A stretch of 60,375 nucleotides of DNA from Gammaproteobacteria bacterium (GCA_030147855.1 JASBUO010000038.1:1-60375), one strand, 5' to 3'. Shown: positions 18,608 through 28,353, counted from the first letter of the stretch. Numbers and translations are program-made. Notes: generated from the sequence alone by a model not told the origin.

Positions 18608-19836
18608 GAAAGCGTTTCAAGGCCACCTTCAGCAAGGTCAAGCAAGAGTAGCGCTGTGAGCTGTGCACGTTCAACCAAGCTTTCAGTGACTAAAAATTCT
18701 TCTGCGCTATGAATATTACCACCACGTACGCCCAATGTATCAATGACAGCAAGCCCTTCTTCAGCTAAGTTATTACCATCGCAGCAGCCACCCGTATCTT
18801 GCCAGCTAAATGTTTTTCCTTGAAGTTTCCCAATGGTTTTTAAGCGTTTAAAGAGCGTTTCACTTGCAGGATTAATTTGTTTGACAGGACGACCAAAGTT
18901 ACCATGCAGGGTGAGCTCATACCCATTTCTTTTGAATTGTTTAATGAGTTGCTGAAATTGTTTGTTTACCCAAGTCTCATCATCAGGTTGAGAGGTGCGA
19001 ACATCAAGCTTGGCAACAGCTGTTTCTGGTACAATATTGAGCGCTTGTCCACCGGCTATTTCTCCAATATTGAATGTGACATACCTATCATTTTTATTCA
19101 ATTCATTGACGGCCACTAACACCTCAGAAAGATATGCAATGGCATTTTTTCCTTTATTGAAAGCACGCCCTGCATGAGCTGTTTTGCCGTGTGCAACCAA
19201 CGTAAATTTCCCACTACCTTTACGACTTCTTGCAAATCCGCCATCAGTATTAACTGCGGGTTCGTAGACGAGTGCTGCTTGATAGCGATGGCGAATTTTT
19301 TTAAAAAATTCACGGGAGGCTGGTGAGCCAAGCTCTTCGTCTGCACTGATAACCACATCCCAGCCAATGCTTTTAGCAGCAGGGGTGGCTTCAAATGCCT
19401 GTAGTGCATGTAGAATGACGACGATCCCACCTTTCATATCAGCAACACCAGGACCTTTTAAAACGCCCGGTTGGGGCGCTGTAATAGTTTGAAAGGGGTG
19501 ATGCTTTCCAAAAACAGTATCCATGTGTCCACTGAGCAAAACACGACGTGTTAAGTGAGGCCGTTTACGCAGGTAGAGTAAAGCGCCAACCCCATCATGC
19601 GCTTCTTTTCCTAACAAGTTAACCGTTGATACAGGGGGAAGCGGATGGGTTTCAATGCTGTCAGCGAGTGGTGTGAATGCACTTTTTAATGCATCGTGCA
19701 TATGAGCAAGCCCCTGTAGATGGTGGCTCCCAGAGTTAATCGCACAAAAAGCATGTAACATTTCAAGCATTGCTGCTTCTTGCTTTTGAAGCGTGTTTTT
19801 AAGTGTTTTGGCCCATGTCTGCATTAACTGCGTCAT
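18598..19836 (-). CDS. M20 family metallopeptidase (glutamate carboxypeptidase-like)
   Basis: A 412-residue di-zinc hydrolase. Metal and catalytic motifs are seen in order: SGHMDTVFG (about residue 100), GPGVADMKGG (about 130), SADEELGS (about 165) and the C-terminal IHSAEEF. A dimerisation domain lies between about 200 and 310 (TAHAGRAFNKGKNAI). This pattern is closest to the CPG2/ArgE-DapE branch, which removes an amino acid from N-acyl or glutamyl substrates. The exact substrate is not evident. No signal peptide, so cytoplasmic. mrp lies 28 bp upstream on the same strand. Confidence 0.85.
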   Translation of the reverse strand: MTQLMQTWAKTLKNTLQKQEAAMLEMLHAFCAINSGSHHLQGLAHMHDALKSAFTPLADSIETHPLPPVSTVNLLGKEAHDGVGALLYLRKRPHLTRRVLLSGHMDTVFGKHHPFQTITAPQPGVLKGPGVADMKGGIVVILHALQAFEATPAAKSIGWDVVISADEELGSPASREFFKKIRHRYQAALVYEPAVNTDGGFARSRKGSGKFTLVAHGKTAHAGRAFNKGKNAIAYLSEVLVAVNELNKNDRYVTFNIGEIAGGQALNIVPETAVAKLDVRTSQPDDETWVNKQFQQLIKQFKRNGYELTLHGNFGRPVKQINPASETLFKRLKTIGKLQGKTFSWQDTGGCCDGNNLAEEGLAVIDTLGVRGGNIHSAEEFLVTESLVERAQLTALLLLDLAEGGLETLSAR

Positions 19837-19864
19837 GCGACACCACTAACGTAAGAGGTTTTAT

Positions 19865-20704
19865 TTACTCTACCACTACAGGAGGAAATTTGTCAGCATA
19901 ATTAAGTGGGCGTGCACTCAAGGCCTTATATGCATTGGTAGCAATGTGCTTGAAAACCTCCGTAAGCAGTTGATTATCTGTGATGGCTGAAGGTGTTCCT
20001 TCATCACTATCTTGTCTAATTTGCGCATGCAGGGGGAGTTGTCCAAGCATCGGCGTTTTGTAAGTGTCCGCAAGTGTTTTTGCACCGCCCTTGCCAAATA
20101 AAGTGCTTTGATGCCCACATTTTTCACAGACATGTTCTGTCATATTTTCGATAAGACCTAGTACATGGATATTGGTTTTTTGGAACATGCACAGGGCTTT
20201 TTCTGCATCGTTTGTAGCAATGGTTTGTGGCGTTGTCACAACGATGGCGGCAGTGAGTGGAATTTTTTGCACAAGACTGAGTTGAATATCACCTGTGCCG
20301 GGTGGTAAATCAATGAGTAAATAGTCGAGCGCATCCCATTTGGTTGCATCAAGCAATTGAAGCATTGATTTAGCAAGCATTGGTCCACGCCAAATAAGCG
20401 GCATGGCCTGCTCGGTTAAATAACCAATCGACATTGCCTGAATACCATGTGCTTGAACAGGTAGATATTGATTTCCTTCGCATTGTACGTCATTCGTTTG
20501 GCCCAATAACTGCGGAATACTCGGGCCATAAATATCAGCGTCTAAAATACCAACACGAAAGCCTAGTTGTGTGAGTGCTGCAGCTAAGTTAACAGTGACA
20601 GTTGACTTGCCAACACCACCTTTGCCAGAGCCAATTGCGATGGTGTTTTTGATGCCACGAAGTTGTTTCCCTGGCAGTTGCGTTATATGTGTTTTAGTGT
20701 GCAT
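19865..20704 (-). CDS. mrp: Iron-sulfur cluster carrier ATPase Mrp/ApbC
   Basis: A 279-residue deviant-Walker P-loop NTPase that carries and transfers Fe-S clusters. Seen: GSGKGGVGKST (about 26-36), LDADIYGPSIPQLLG, LIDLPPGTGDIQLSL, and the cluster-binding CxxC in CEKCGHQSTLFGKGGA. The N-terminal DUF59/MIP18 domain of the longer E. coli form is absent, giving the short version found in several lineages. It has its own promoter (TATAAT at 20734-20739). Confidence 0.93.
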   Translation of the reverse strand: MHTKTHITQLPGKQLRGIKNTIAIGSGKGGVGKSTVTVNLAAALTQLGFRVGILDADIYGPSIPQLLGQTNDVQCEGNQYLPVQAHGIQAMSIGYLTEQAMPLIWRGPMLAKSMLQLLDATKWDALDYLLIDLPPGTGDIQLSLVQKIPLTAAIVVTTPQTIATNDAEKALCMFQKTNIHVLGLIENMTEHVCEKCGHQSTLFGKGGAKTLADTYKTPMLGQLPLHAQIRQDSDEGTPSAITDNQLLTEVFKHIATNAYKALSARPLNYADKFPPVVVE

Positions 20705-20733
20705 AGCATATTCGTATATTAAGGAAGGGATGT

Positions 20734-20739
20734 ATTATA
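20734..20739 (-). promoter_or_regulatory. Putative mrp promoter -10 element
   Basis: A perfect TATAAT on the minus strand, 30 bp before the mrp ATG. The -35 region is poor but lies next to a small hairpin, CACCA (20762-20766) with TGGTG (20771-20775), which could be a regulator site. Confidence 0.5.
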
Positions 20740-20866
20740 CCCTATTTTTAGGCAGCTTACGCACCAAACATGGTGTTAAATAACTCCAATTCTGGATAAC
20801 TGAACATAAATCCCCCATCATTTCATCTACGTTTATAGCTGGTTTAATTAATCCCAAACTATATAT

Positions 20867-20906
20867 CTAAAAACCCTCTTCTCTCATGAGAGAAGAGGGT
20901 TTTTAG
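20867..20906. terminator. Strong bidirectional terminator (40-bp perfect palindrome)
   Basis: Positions 20867-20886 and 20887-20906 are exact reverse complements. The stem is GC-rich in the middle (CCCTCTTCTC with its complement) and ends in five T on either strand. It lies 24 bp beyond the restored stop of the helicase reading frame and so probably ends the lysAC-helicase transcript. Confidence 0.9.
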
Positions 20907-20930
20907 AGCATTCATGCCCTAAGGATGAGA

Positions 20931-21143
20931 TTAAAACATACGAGTAAATATGCTTGTGAGTTTAGGCACTGGTTGAAGTGGTAATAATTCGCATGCAGGG
21001 GTTGTTGAGAGATGTGTATTGATTGCTTCAACCACTGCTTGCTTCTCTTCTTCTTTTTTTTGCTTTTACTAAGGTTGTACAGTGTTGAATGAGGGTTGTT
21101 TCCCAAGCAAGCGCATCTTCATAGTATTTATTTTGTTCATCTT
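20931..21143 (-). pseudogene. Displaced C-terminal segment of the AddA-like helicase
   Basis: Downstream of the helicase stop (TAG, 21144-21146) coding sequence continues. Shifting frame near 21180 gives a 41-codon open stretch (WAQDTLTRTARAIEDEQNK... onward). A second shift at the 8-A tract (minus strand, 21054-21061) returns to the original frame and runs EEEKQAVVEAINTHLS... to TAA at 20931-20933, just before the terminator. Two compensating single-base changes therefore remove about 70 residues from the annotated protein. This may be a real truncation, a slippage site or sequence error. Confidence 0.6.
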
Positions 21144-24100
21144 CTATGGCTCGTGCTGTGCGAGTGAGAGTGTCTTGTGCGCCCATTTCCATTCAATCCA
21201 GTTGGTTGTTTCAAGGTAGTAAACACCACAGTGAACTGGGAGCGTTGTATGTGCTTGCATATAGTACGCATAACGATTGAGTTGTTTTTGATGATGCTTG
21301 TGTTGTTCTTTGGTATGTTGCCCTGTTTTAAAGTCAATTATCCAAAAGCGTCCATCCTCTTCAAATAAACGATCAATAATGCGAGTATTGAGGCGCTCGT
21401 TTTCGAACACAAGCAATGCATACTCATTTTGTTCTTGTGCATGTTTTTGCATAATCCACTGACCACGTGGATGCTGAAAGAAGTGAGTAATCCATGTCTC
21501 GATTTGTGTTTTTGCAGCATTTAATTCAGCTTGTGTGAGATTGAGCGTGTCGAGTGCTTGAGCCGTGATATGCCAGGGAATTTCCTCGAGTGTTTTGGGG
21601 TGGTGCGTGCATATCCATTCCAGTAGCTCATGGGTGATTATGCCAAGAGAGCGCGCAAGAGTTAATTCTGGTACAACAGACGGTGGGTTGGTCGCATGCG
21701 TAACGGTTGTTGTTGCTTTTGGGGTGTAGAATGCATCTGGCAGATAGATGCGGTTAGGATATTCAGCAGCCGATATAGTTGCTGTGAGTTTGGTGTCGAT
21801 AGAGTCAAAAGAATATGCCTTTAAATGCTCACGAAAAGTATTTTGGGAGATGCTCGTGCTGCTATCAAAAAGGTATAGGCGTTTCTTGGCGCGTGTGACG
21901 GCAACATATAGCAAGCGTGCTTGCTCAAGCTTATTTTTCTCTGCATCAAGTGCTCCTAAGTAGTCATATACTGCTGAGCTATCCTGGTGCGCTGCATTTA
22001 GAGGTGAAATTAAAACAATAGGTTTTGAGGCTTCTGAGGGGAGTGTGAGCCAACGCAGTAGAGGTTTATCAGGAGCTGGTGCACGTTTTCCAAGACCAGG
22101 TAAAATTACTGAATCAAACTCAAGTCCTTTTGATTTGTGAATGGTCATGAGCTGTAATTTTGCATTCTGTGTTTTTTTGGTGTATATATGATGAATTTCT
22201 TGCTCAAAAAGGTCGCGCTCTGACAGTAATCCATCTTGTTCGAATTGCGCCAGTTTATCCCAGAAAGGGTCAAGGCTCGCTAACGCTTCATCGGTTAGAA
22301 TCATATCAAGATGTAGCGCGTTTAGAGTATTCAGTACCCAGGTAACGAGAGTGTCTTGATGACGATTCTCCAGTGCTTTTTTCAAAACAGGGTAAATAAA
22401 CTGCACACGTAACTGTCCACTTGGGCTTAACTGCTTGATGCAAGTATTATCTGCCAGTGCCATTAAAATACTGTCATTGGGTGCATGATTTGCGATGAGA
22501 TGTAAGTCTGGCAAGGTTAAGCCACCATAAGGGCTGCGTAACATAGCAAGCCACGCAAGTCTGTGTGTTGGCATGAGAAGTGCTTGTGTAACAGACCAAA
22601 TGTCTTTGACGTGTGTAAGGCTCATGGTTAAATCGGTATCGAGGCCTTGGTAAGGAATATGATGCGCATCAAGCGCTTGGGTAATGGCTTTTAGTTGTCT
22701 GCGAGAGCGCACTAAAATAGCAATGGTGTCTTCTGGATGGTTTGTAAGTAATACTTGACTGCGTTTTGCAACCGCATCTGCTTCTGTGGCTGCATTGTCA
22801 CATTCAAAGGCATGGACCTGGGGCGTATCGTGATGTTCATTTGAGGGGTTTGCAGGGATTGCCGGATGAAATGAAACAGCACCTGATTCGAGATTATCAA
22901 TTTTTGGAAAAATATTCGCAAAATATTGGTTAACCCACTGTATAATATGTGCATCAGAACGAAAATTTGTTTCTAAATACAACGTTTTTAATTGAATGGC
23001 ACCTATCCCTTGAAGTTGTGCACGAAGAAAGAGGCCTACTTCAGCGGCCCTAAACCGGTAAATAGATTGCATCGGATCTCCAACCACAAAAAGGGTGCGT
23101 CCATCTTCCGGCTCAAAGCCTCTTGTAAGGCGTGTGATTAAATCAAATTGTTGAATAGAAGTATCTTGAAACTCATCCACTAAAAGATGTTTGATGCTGT
23201 AATCGAGATATAGTGCTAAGTCAGTTGGGGCATCATCAGTGCCCAGGGCATCGAGTGCTTGATGTGTAACCCCTGTAAAATCGGTCAGTTGTGTGCTTTG
23301 AAAGACAAGCTGTAAGTGTCCTGCAAGCAACGGAAGTAAAGTGAGGAGTGCTTGCAGTGGTGCCCACTGCTCTTTGGGGTATGTAGGTTCAGGCAGTTTT
23401 TGTATGCGTAGTAGTGCGTCAAGTAGCCCGTCTACTGCTTGAAGATTTTCAAGCAGTACTTTGCTGTCGGCTTTTAATTGTTTGTATTGTGTGGCGGTTG
23501 TGTTATCACGCTTGAGTCCTACGTGGTGGTCAAATGATTTTCGAAATTTTTTTTGTGTGGTTAGTAGTAGTGAGGCAAGCGCATGCGCTTCAGTGCGACC
23601 AAACGTACCGAGATTTGTTACACCAACCAATGGGTAGCGCGGAGAATCAGGGTTATTTTCAATCCCCGCAACTTGAGATGCAAGTGCCATGAGCGGCATC
23701 ATATATTCAGCAGGTAGTGCTTTTTTAAATTGTCCAAGTGCATGTGCTTCAATGGTTTGTAAGGCGGCTTCTAAGTGTGCTTTATCTTGCATACGCGCTT
23801 CATAAACCGGAGCAAGCCATTGATCGCGTTTTGCAAGTTGTTCGGTTAAGAGCGAGAGCAAGGTATCTGTTCGGTTATCTAGATGTTCGAGTAAAGTCGC
23901 GATAGCGTTTTGGTAGTCAGGGGTATTGATGGCATAGTTGAAACATGCTCGTGCTGCTTTAAAATACAGTTTACTAGGGGCATCTGTCACGGTTGCGTAA
24001 GGCACATGTTTTTCTTGCACAGGAATTGCACGCGTTAAACTTTGGCACAGTGAGTCGAGCGTTGTAATACGAAGTCTGCCTGGGTTTTTAATAAGCTCCC

Positions 24101-24356
24101 AGTTCAGTGCTTTATCATGCGCGAGTACTTGTTCGTTTGTTTTAAGCGTCTTTAAAATGCGTGCTTGCATCTCATGTGCTGCTTTACGTGTAAAGGTTAG
24201 CGCAACCACTTGTTCGGGTGCATCAACAGTTAAGAGTAACTTTAAAAAGCGCTGCGTTAAAATTTCAGTTTTTCCAGAGCCCGCAGGGGCTTGCACGATG
24301 GCAGATAACCTTGGGTTAACTGCATCGATGCGTGCCCTTGCGTCTTTTAGCTTCAT
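21144..24356 (-). CDS. UvrD/RecB-type helicase with C-terminal nuclease domain (AddA-like)
   Basis: A 1070-residue superfamily-1A helicase-nuclease for double-strand break processing. The Walker A motif APAGSGKTEIL is at about 23-33, and LTFTRKAAHEMQ follows at about 55. Walker B with LLVDEFQDTS is near 395, the GDPMQSIYRFR motif near 430, LMTIHKSKGLEFD near 740 and YVAVTRAKKRLYL near 830. A RecB-family nuclease follows: ITHELLEW, then D1008 and K1010 in IIDFKTG, then QLNRY near 1025. All catalytic motifs are present, so the enzyme is probably active. The C-terminal tail is truncated by a frame shift (see 20931-21143). No AddB partner is adjacent. The start overlaps the lysAC stop (ATGA). Confidence 0.88.
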   Translation of the reverse strand: MKLKDARARIDAVNPRLSAIVQAPAGSGKTEILTQRFLKLLLTVDAPEQVVALTFTRKAAHEMQARILKTLKTNEQVLAHDKALNWELIKNPGRLRITTLDSLCQSLTRAIPVQEKHVPYATVTDAPSKLYFKAARACFNYAINTPDYQNAIATLLEHLDNRTDTLLSLLTEQLAKRDQWLAPVYEARMQDKAHLEAALQTIEAHALGQFKKALPAEYMMPLMALASQVAGIENNPDSPRYPLVGVTNLGTFGRTEAHALASLLLTTQKKFRKSFDHHVGLKRDNTTATQYKQLKADSKVLLENLQAVDGLLDALLRIQKLPEPTYPKEQWAPLQALLTLLPLLAGHLQLVFQSTQLTDFTGVTHQALDALGTDDAPTDLALYLDYSIKHLLVDEFQDTSIQQFDLITRLTRGFEPEDGRTLFVVGDPMQSIYRFRAAEVGLFLRAQLQGIGAIQLKTLYLETNFRSDAHIIQWVNQYFANIFPKIDNLESGAVSFHPAIPANPSNEHHDTPQVHAFECDNAATEADAVAKRSQVLLTNHPEDTIAILVRSRRQLKAITQALDAHHIPYQGLDTDLTMSLTHVKDIWSVTQALLMPTHRLAWLAMLRSPYGGLTLPDLHLIANHAPNDSILMALADNTCIKQLSPSGQLRVQFIYPVLKKALENRHQDTLVTWVLNTLNALHLDMILTDEALASLDPFWDKLAQFEQDGLLSERDLFEQEIHHIYTKKTQNAKLQLMTIHKSKGLEFDSVILPGLGKRAPAPDKPLLRWLTLPSEASKPIVLISPLNAAHQDSSAVYDYLGALDAEKNKLEQARLLYVAVTRAKKRLYLFDSSTSISQNTFREHLKAYSFDSIDTKLTATISAAEYPNRIYLPDAFYTPKATTTVTHATNPPSVVPELTLARSLGIITHELLEWICTHHPKTLEEIPWHITAQALDTLNLTQAELNAAKTQIETWITHFFQHPRGQWIMQKHAQEQNEYALLVFENERLNTRIIDRLFEEDGRFWIIDFKTGQHTKEQHKHHQKQLNRYAYYMQAHTTLPVHCGVYYLETTNWIEWKWAHKTLSLAQHEP

Positions 24357-26917
24357 GCATCAAGTATCAGTTCTTTGGCAGGCTCACGTAGGTTATATGA
24401 AGAGCTCATACAGTATCCGTAAGCGCCAGTGTTTGCGATGAGCAAAACATCACCCTCAAAGGTTTCGGGAAGTAGTCGGTCATAGCCAAGCGTGTCCGCT
24501 GATTCACAAATAGGGCCAACAATGTGTGCAAACCCGGTTTTTTCCTCTGTGAGTCTGCTTAAGTTTGCAATTTCGTGGTACGCACCGTAGAGCATAGGCC
24601 TGATGAGTGAGTTCATACCGGTGTCAACTCCAATAAAACGCACACGTCCTTTGGTTTTGCATTGCGTAACATGCGCCAATATAACACCACTTTCTGCGAC
24701 AAAAAAGCGTCCCGGCTCAAGCCAAAAAGAAAAACGTGGATCTTGAGATTGAACTGCTTTAAGTGATGCATCAAATGCTTGCATATCTAGTGGATGTTGG
24801 CTTGGTTTATCAACAATTCCAAGGCCTCCACCCAAATTAATGACGCGCACATCAGGAAATTGTTCTGCCTCATCAATTAGCATCAAGGCTGTTTCTTGCC
24901 AGAGCTCGGGTGACAAAATACCACTGCCTGAATGCGCATGCAGTCCGACCACACGAATTTGGTGTGCCTTTGTAAGCTCGGCTGCTTTTGAAACAGCTTC
25001 TTGTGGAATACCAAATTTAGATTCATTTCCGCCGGTGCACACATATTTGTGGTGACCTGCGCCACTGCCTGGGTCGATGCGGAGTAAAATATCGTGATTG
25101 CTAAAGAGTTCTGGCCAGTGCTCTAATGGGTAGAGACTATCAATGGTGATATGACAGCCAGTAGACAAAGCAAACGCATATTCAGATTTAGGCGCAAAAT
25201 TGGGTGTAAATAAGATACGAGTAGGCTCAATATTTGGAAATAGGGTGAAAATATGCTGTAGTTCTTCAATTGACACACACTCAAAACCAATGTCTTTTGC
25301 CTCAAGCAATTTAAGAATGCTAGCATTTGCATTTGCTTTGATGGCATAAAAAAGTTGGCTAACGTGTTTAAGTCCAAGTAATTTATCGGCTTGTTTTGCA
25401 ATTGTTGGTGCGTGATAAACGTAGCAGGGCGCTTGCTCAGTTGCCATGGCAAGTAATTTTTTTTGCTCCATCTCCCACCAAGGTACTTGGCGTGTTGCAG
25501 GCGTGCCAAATTGTTCCTGAAAGCTTTTGGAGTAGTAAAAGCTTTGTGGGTTATTTTCAATCAGTAAGCTATGTAGCTGCTGTGTCAGCTTATTTGCTTG
25601 AGATTCATCAACCACAAAGGTGAGGTTTAAGTCGTTTGAAGCAAGAGACATTAAATAAATTTGCTTTGCCTCAAACACTTCAAGGGCAGGTCCAAGCTGC
25701 GGTAAAACAGTTCGAATATGATGCCCAACAAGGCTTACTGCACTACAAGGCTCAATAATTTTTGCGCGTCCCAATTTATTTAAATCGATAAGCAGGGCAT
25801 CTAGTGCCTTTCTTGGACGCATGAGACCATTGCTGTCGAGCGATACGGTGACGTTAAACTCAGAAGATGAGAGTAAGTCGACAGAAAATTCATGTTGCTT
25901 AAATACTGCAAATATATCTGACAAAAAGCCAACTTGTTGCCACATGGTAAGGGTGTCAATCGAGATGAGCGTAATACTGTGTTTAAGCTGAATCGATTTA
26001 ATAGGAGGTGCAGTGACGTCGCTGTCTTGTGTAATGCGCGTGCCGGTATGTGCTGGCATTTTGGTATACTTCACATACAGTGGAATATTGGCGCGTCTTA
26101 CAGGTGGAATGCAGGGGGGGTGTAATACTTTTGCACCCATTGATGCAATTTCTTGTGCCTCATTATAATTTAATTGTTTGAGTAGCCGTGCATGTGGCAT
26201 TTGATGCGGGTTGGCTGTATATATACCCGGAACATCGGTCCAAATTTCACATGCGTCTGCTTCAAGGCTTGCAGCAAAAAGGGTTGCTGATGTGTCAGAG
26301 CCGCCGCGTCCTAAAAGAACCGTTTCACCGGCATTATTAGATGCAATAAAGCCTTGGGTAATAATAGCCGAATTGCCACTATTAGCCAGTCGATAAGCAA
26401 GGTCTGGATTTTTTTTGCCGGCACAAAATGCATTTAAATAGTTGACTTCATCTCCACCTAAAATAGGGGTTGTTTTAAGGGCTTCTCTTGCATCAAACCA
26501 ACCACAATTAATGCCATTTTGCTCTAAAAAAATGTGACCAAGGCGTGTTAGCATCAGTTCGCCTAAGCTTAAAATTTGCGCGCGTGTTTTAGCAGGCGCC
26601 TCATTGAGCAGAGCAATACCGGTGAGCCACTGGTGTAGTTGCTTTAAGTCTGGTTCGATGTGCTTTGGGTCTACTTCAAGGGCGTTTGCAAGCTGTGTAT
26701 ACGCGTCTTTTAAGTCAGTATGTAGATTGTGATGTTTATCTAAAAGCGCGGCACTCGTCATTTGGTCAAGCTTATTGGACGCTTGAGACAGTGCTGAGCA
26801 TACAATAATCGGTTGTACGCCTTGCTTGATATGATTTTGAGTAATGGTTTGAATATGTGCCCAAGTTTCGCGTGAAGAAACGCTGGTGCCACCAAATTTA
26901 ATAATGATTTGCCGCAT
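24353..26917 (-). CDS. lysAC: Bifunctional aspartate kinase / diaminopimelate decarboxylase
   Basis: One polypeptide of 854 residues joins the first and last enzymes of lysine synthesis. Residues 1 to about 300 form the aspartokinase (KFGGTSVSS, then GRGGSDTSATLFAA). About 300-470 hold ACT-like regulatory domains, which in the family bind lysine for feedback. About 475-854 form the PLP decarboxylase, with YAIKANAN (PLP Lys near 525), INLGGGLGIV, EPGRFFVAESG and GAYGYCMSSSYN. The fusion removes the need for separate lysC and lysA. It makes the DAP/lysine branch self-regulating, and DAP also feeds peptidoglycan. It is transcribed with the helicase gene, which it overlaps by four bases. GAAGG precedes the ATG. 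Confidence 0.95.
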   Translation of the reverse strand: MRQIIIKFGGTSVSSRETWAHIQTITQNHIKQGVQPIIVCSALSQASNKLDQMTSAALLDKHHNLHTDLKDAYTQLANALEVDPKHIEPDLKQLHQWLTGIALLNEAPAKTRAQILSLGELMLTRLGHIFLEQNGINCGWFDAREALKTTPILGGDEVNYLNAFCAGKKNPDLAYRLANSGNSAIITQGFIASNNAGETVLLGRGGSDTSATLFAASLEADACEIWTDVPGIYTANPHQMPHARLLKQLNYNEAQEIASMGAKVLHPPCIPPVRRANIPLYVKYTKMPAHTGTRITQDSDVTAPPIKSIQLKHSITLISIDTLTMWQQVGFLSDIFAVFKQHEFSVDLLSSSEFNVTVSLDSNGLMRPRKALDALLIDLNKLGRAKIIEPCSAVSLVGHHIRTVLPQLGPALEVFEAKQIYLMSLASNDLNLTFVVDESQANKLTQQLHSLLIENNPQSFYYSKSFQEQFGTPATRQVPWWEMEQKKLLAMATEQAPCYVYHAPTIAKQADKLLGLKHVSQLFYAIKANANASILKLLEAKDIGFECVSIEELQHIFTLFPNIEPTRILFTPNFAPKSEYAFALSTGCHITIDSLYPLEHWPELFSNHDILLRIDPGSGAGHHKYVCTGGNESKFGIPQEAVSKAAELTKAHQIRVVGLHAHSGSGILSPELWQETALMLIDEAEQFPDVRVINLGGGLGIVDKPSQHPLDMQAFDASLKAVQSQDPRFSFWLEPGRFFVAESGVILAHVTQCKTKGRVRFIGVDTGMNSLIRPMLYGAYHEIANLSRLTEEKTGFAHIVGPICESADTLGYDRLLPETFEGDVLLIANTGAYGYCMSSSYNLREPAKELILDA

Positions 26918-26985
26918 GAATAAGGCCCTTCTGAAAAACTAAGAAACCTTATCATGTGGCGTGTTTCAGGGCAAGTGGGGGAGCC

Positions 26986-28353
26986 TTACATCGCAGGTTC
27001 TATATGCGTGAGCTTGCTCATAATATCGCACTCTTTCAGGGTGATTCCATGGTCGCCTTTGTTGTACCACACGGAGTGAATATTTCCACCCAGGTTTTTT
27101 TTCACCGTAGGGTCGCGGTCTACTGACAGTCCAATACCTGTATTTAAGGCTGCATCAGGGACAATATTTTTATCTTCTATTGAGTTGATGATTTTAATGT
27201 GACCATGTTTTTTAAGGCTTAAAATATGTTGAATGTTGCTCACTGAGTGGAGCTCGCCAGTTGTTGTGTTAAGTAGCATGCTTGCAGCAGAGTTCAGTGG
27301 CATACTAACAGGTTTGTTACTGACAAGTGACTGTAATGATAAAAAAGCACCTAGTATCAGTCCTGTAACAGTGCCTGCAACACCTGCACATAAACCAACT
27401 AAAGCACCGCTTACGCTTGCAATAACATCAAAAACTATTTGCGTATAGTGTGCTAGCACATTAAATCCAGCATTAAGCGTACTTGCAGCAGACTGAGCGC
27501 CTGGAATAAACGAGAGCATAAGGCTTAAGTAATAACCAAGGTTTGCAAGCAAGCTTACTACTAAAATGCCGATACTCTTAATAATACCTGCAAGAGCTGT
27601 TCCCAAAGAAAATCCAAGTGTTCCACAAGCAATCACAGAGGTGGCCAAGGGAAGGTATTGTTCATATTTTTTTGCGTTAGGGATGAGATTAAACACTGTT
27701 TTAATACGGGCTGATGGTACAGCACCAAGGCTTGAGAAAGAGCGATCAACGATGAGGTTCACGCAATGGCCTTCATCATGTAGTTTGCTTGCAACAGCTG
27801 CAGCAACTCCACCTCCTAAAGAAAAGCCATAGAGTGTTATCTTTTCCGCAGGTATTCCTTCTTTTAATAAGGCTTTGATTTGTTCGTAACCTGCATCAAT
27901 CAGTGGGTCTACGCGGTTAGATGTTTGTTTTGTGCCCACACCTGGATAGTTCTTGAAAATGTGGTTTTTATCTGCGTATCTTTCCAAAATGGGTTTGACA
28001 AAATCGGGGCTGAGCGCATCTTTTTGGTCGTTACCTACAAAATGAACGTAGTAATGCTTCAAGTCTGGATTGGTTGCTTTAAGCGTTTGTGTGGTATCTG
28101 AGCCAGTGATTTCTATGTGATGGCTTTTAATACTTCCAACCGTGGAACCGTATCCATCGAGTATAGTGCCTTGATCAAATTCGCGTGCTTCATGACGTGG
28201 GACGCTTGTTTTTTTTGATTGGGGTAAAATGACATTTGTCATTAATTTTTCACCCAAATAGTTCGATAAGTAGTTGGGTGTCATGAACCAGCGCTTGTAT
28301 AAGGAGGCTACTTCTTGAGTAAGTGCTTCTGGATATGTGATGGTAGCAACCAT
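26986..28353 (-). CDS. Alpha/beta hydrolase with membrane-spanning insert, paralogue 1
   Basis: A 455-residue protein with no signal peptide. The nucleophile elbow is LYGFSLGGG (Ser178). A likely acid residue is D394 (SIEDKNIVPD) and a likely His is H435 (NKGDHG), giving a Ser-Asp-His triad. Between Ser and Asp lies a long hydrophobic insert (about 238-342) with three to four Gly/Ala-rich helices able to enter a membrane. The N-terminal region has YVHFVGNDQ and KNYPGVG. The layout resembles the SidB/SdbC-type hydrolases of Legionella effectors. That is inference from memory of the family. It is a tandem paralogue of the gene at 28427-29770. Confidence 0.75.
   Translation of the reverse strand: MVATITYPEALTQEVASLYKRWFMTPNYLSNYLGEKLMTNVILPQSKKTSVPRHEAREFDQGTILDGYGSTVGSIKSHHIEITGSDTTQTLKATNPDLKHYYVHFVGNDQKDALSPDFVKPILERYADKNHIFKNYPGVGTKQTSNRVDPLIDAGYEQIKALLKEGIPAEKITLYGFSLGGGVAAAVASKLHDEGHCVNLIVDRSFSSLGAVPSARIKTVFNLIPNAKKYEQYLPLATSVIACGTLGFSLGTALAGIIKSIGILVVSLLANLGYYLSLMLSFIPGAQSAASTLNAGFNVLAHYTQIVFDVIASVSGALVGLCAGVAGTVTGLILGAFLSLQSLVSNKPVSMPLNSAASMLLNTTTGELHSVSNIQHILSLKKHGHIKIINSIEDKNIVPDAALNTGIGLSVDRDPTVKKNLGGNIHSVWYNKGDHGITLKECDIMSKLTHIEPAM

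Noticed and set aside
19919..19931. GGCCTTATATG inside mrp, resembling the 15-bp repeat
   Set aside because: Only 11 bases match and they lie in conserved coding sequence; chance similarity.
20912..21106. 64-residue minus-strand ORF beyond the helicase
   Set aside because: It starts in a frame that mixes the shifted segment; the displaced helicase tail explains the coding signal better.
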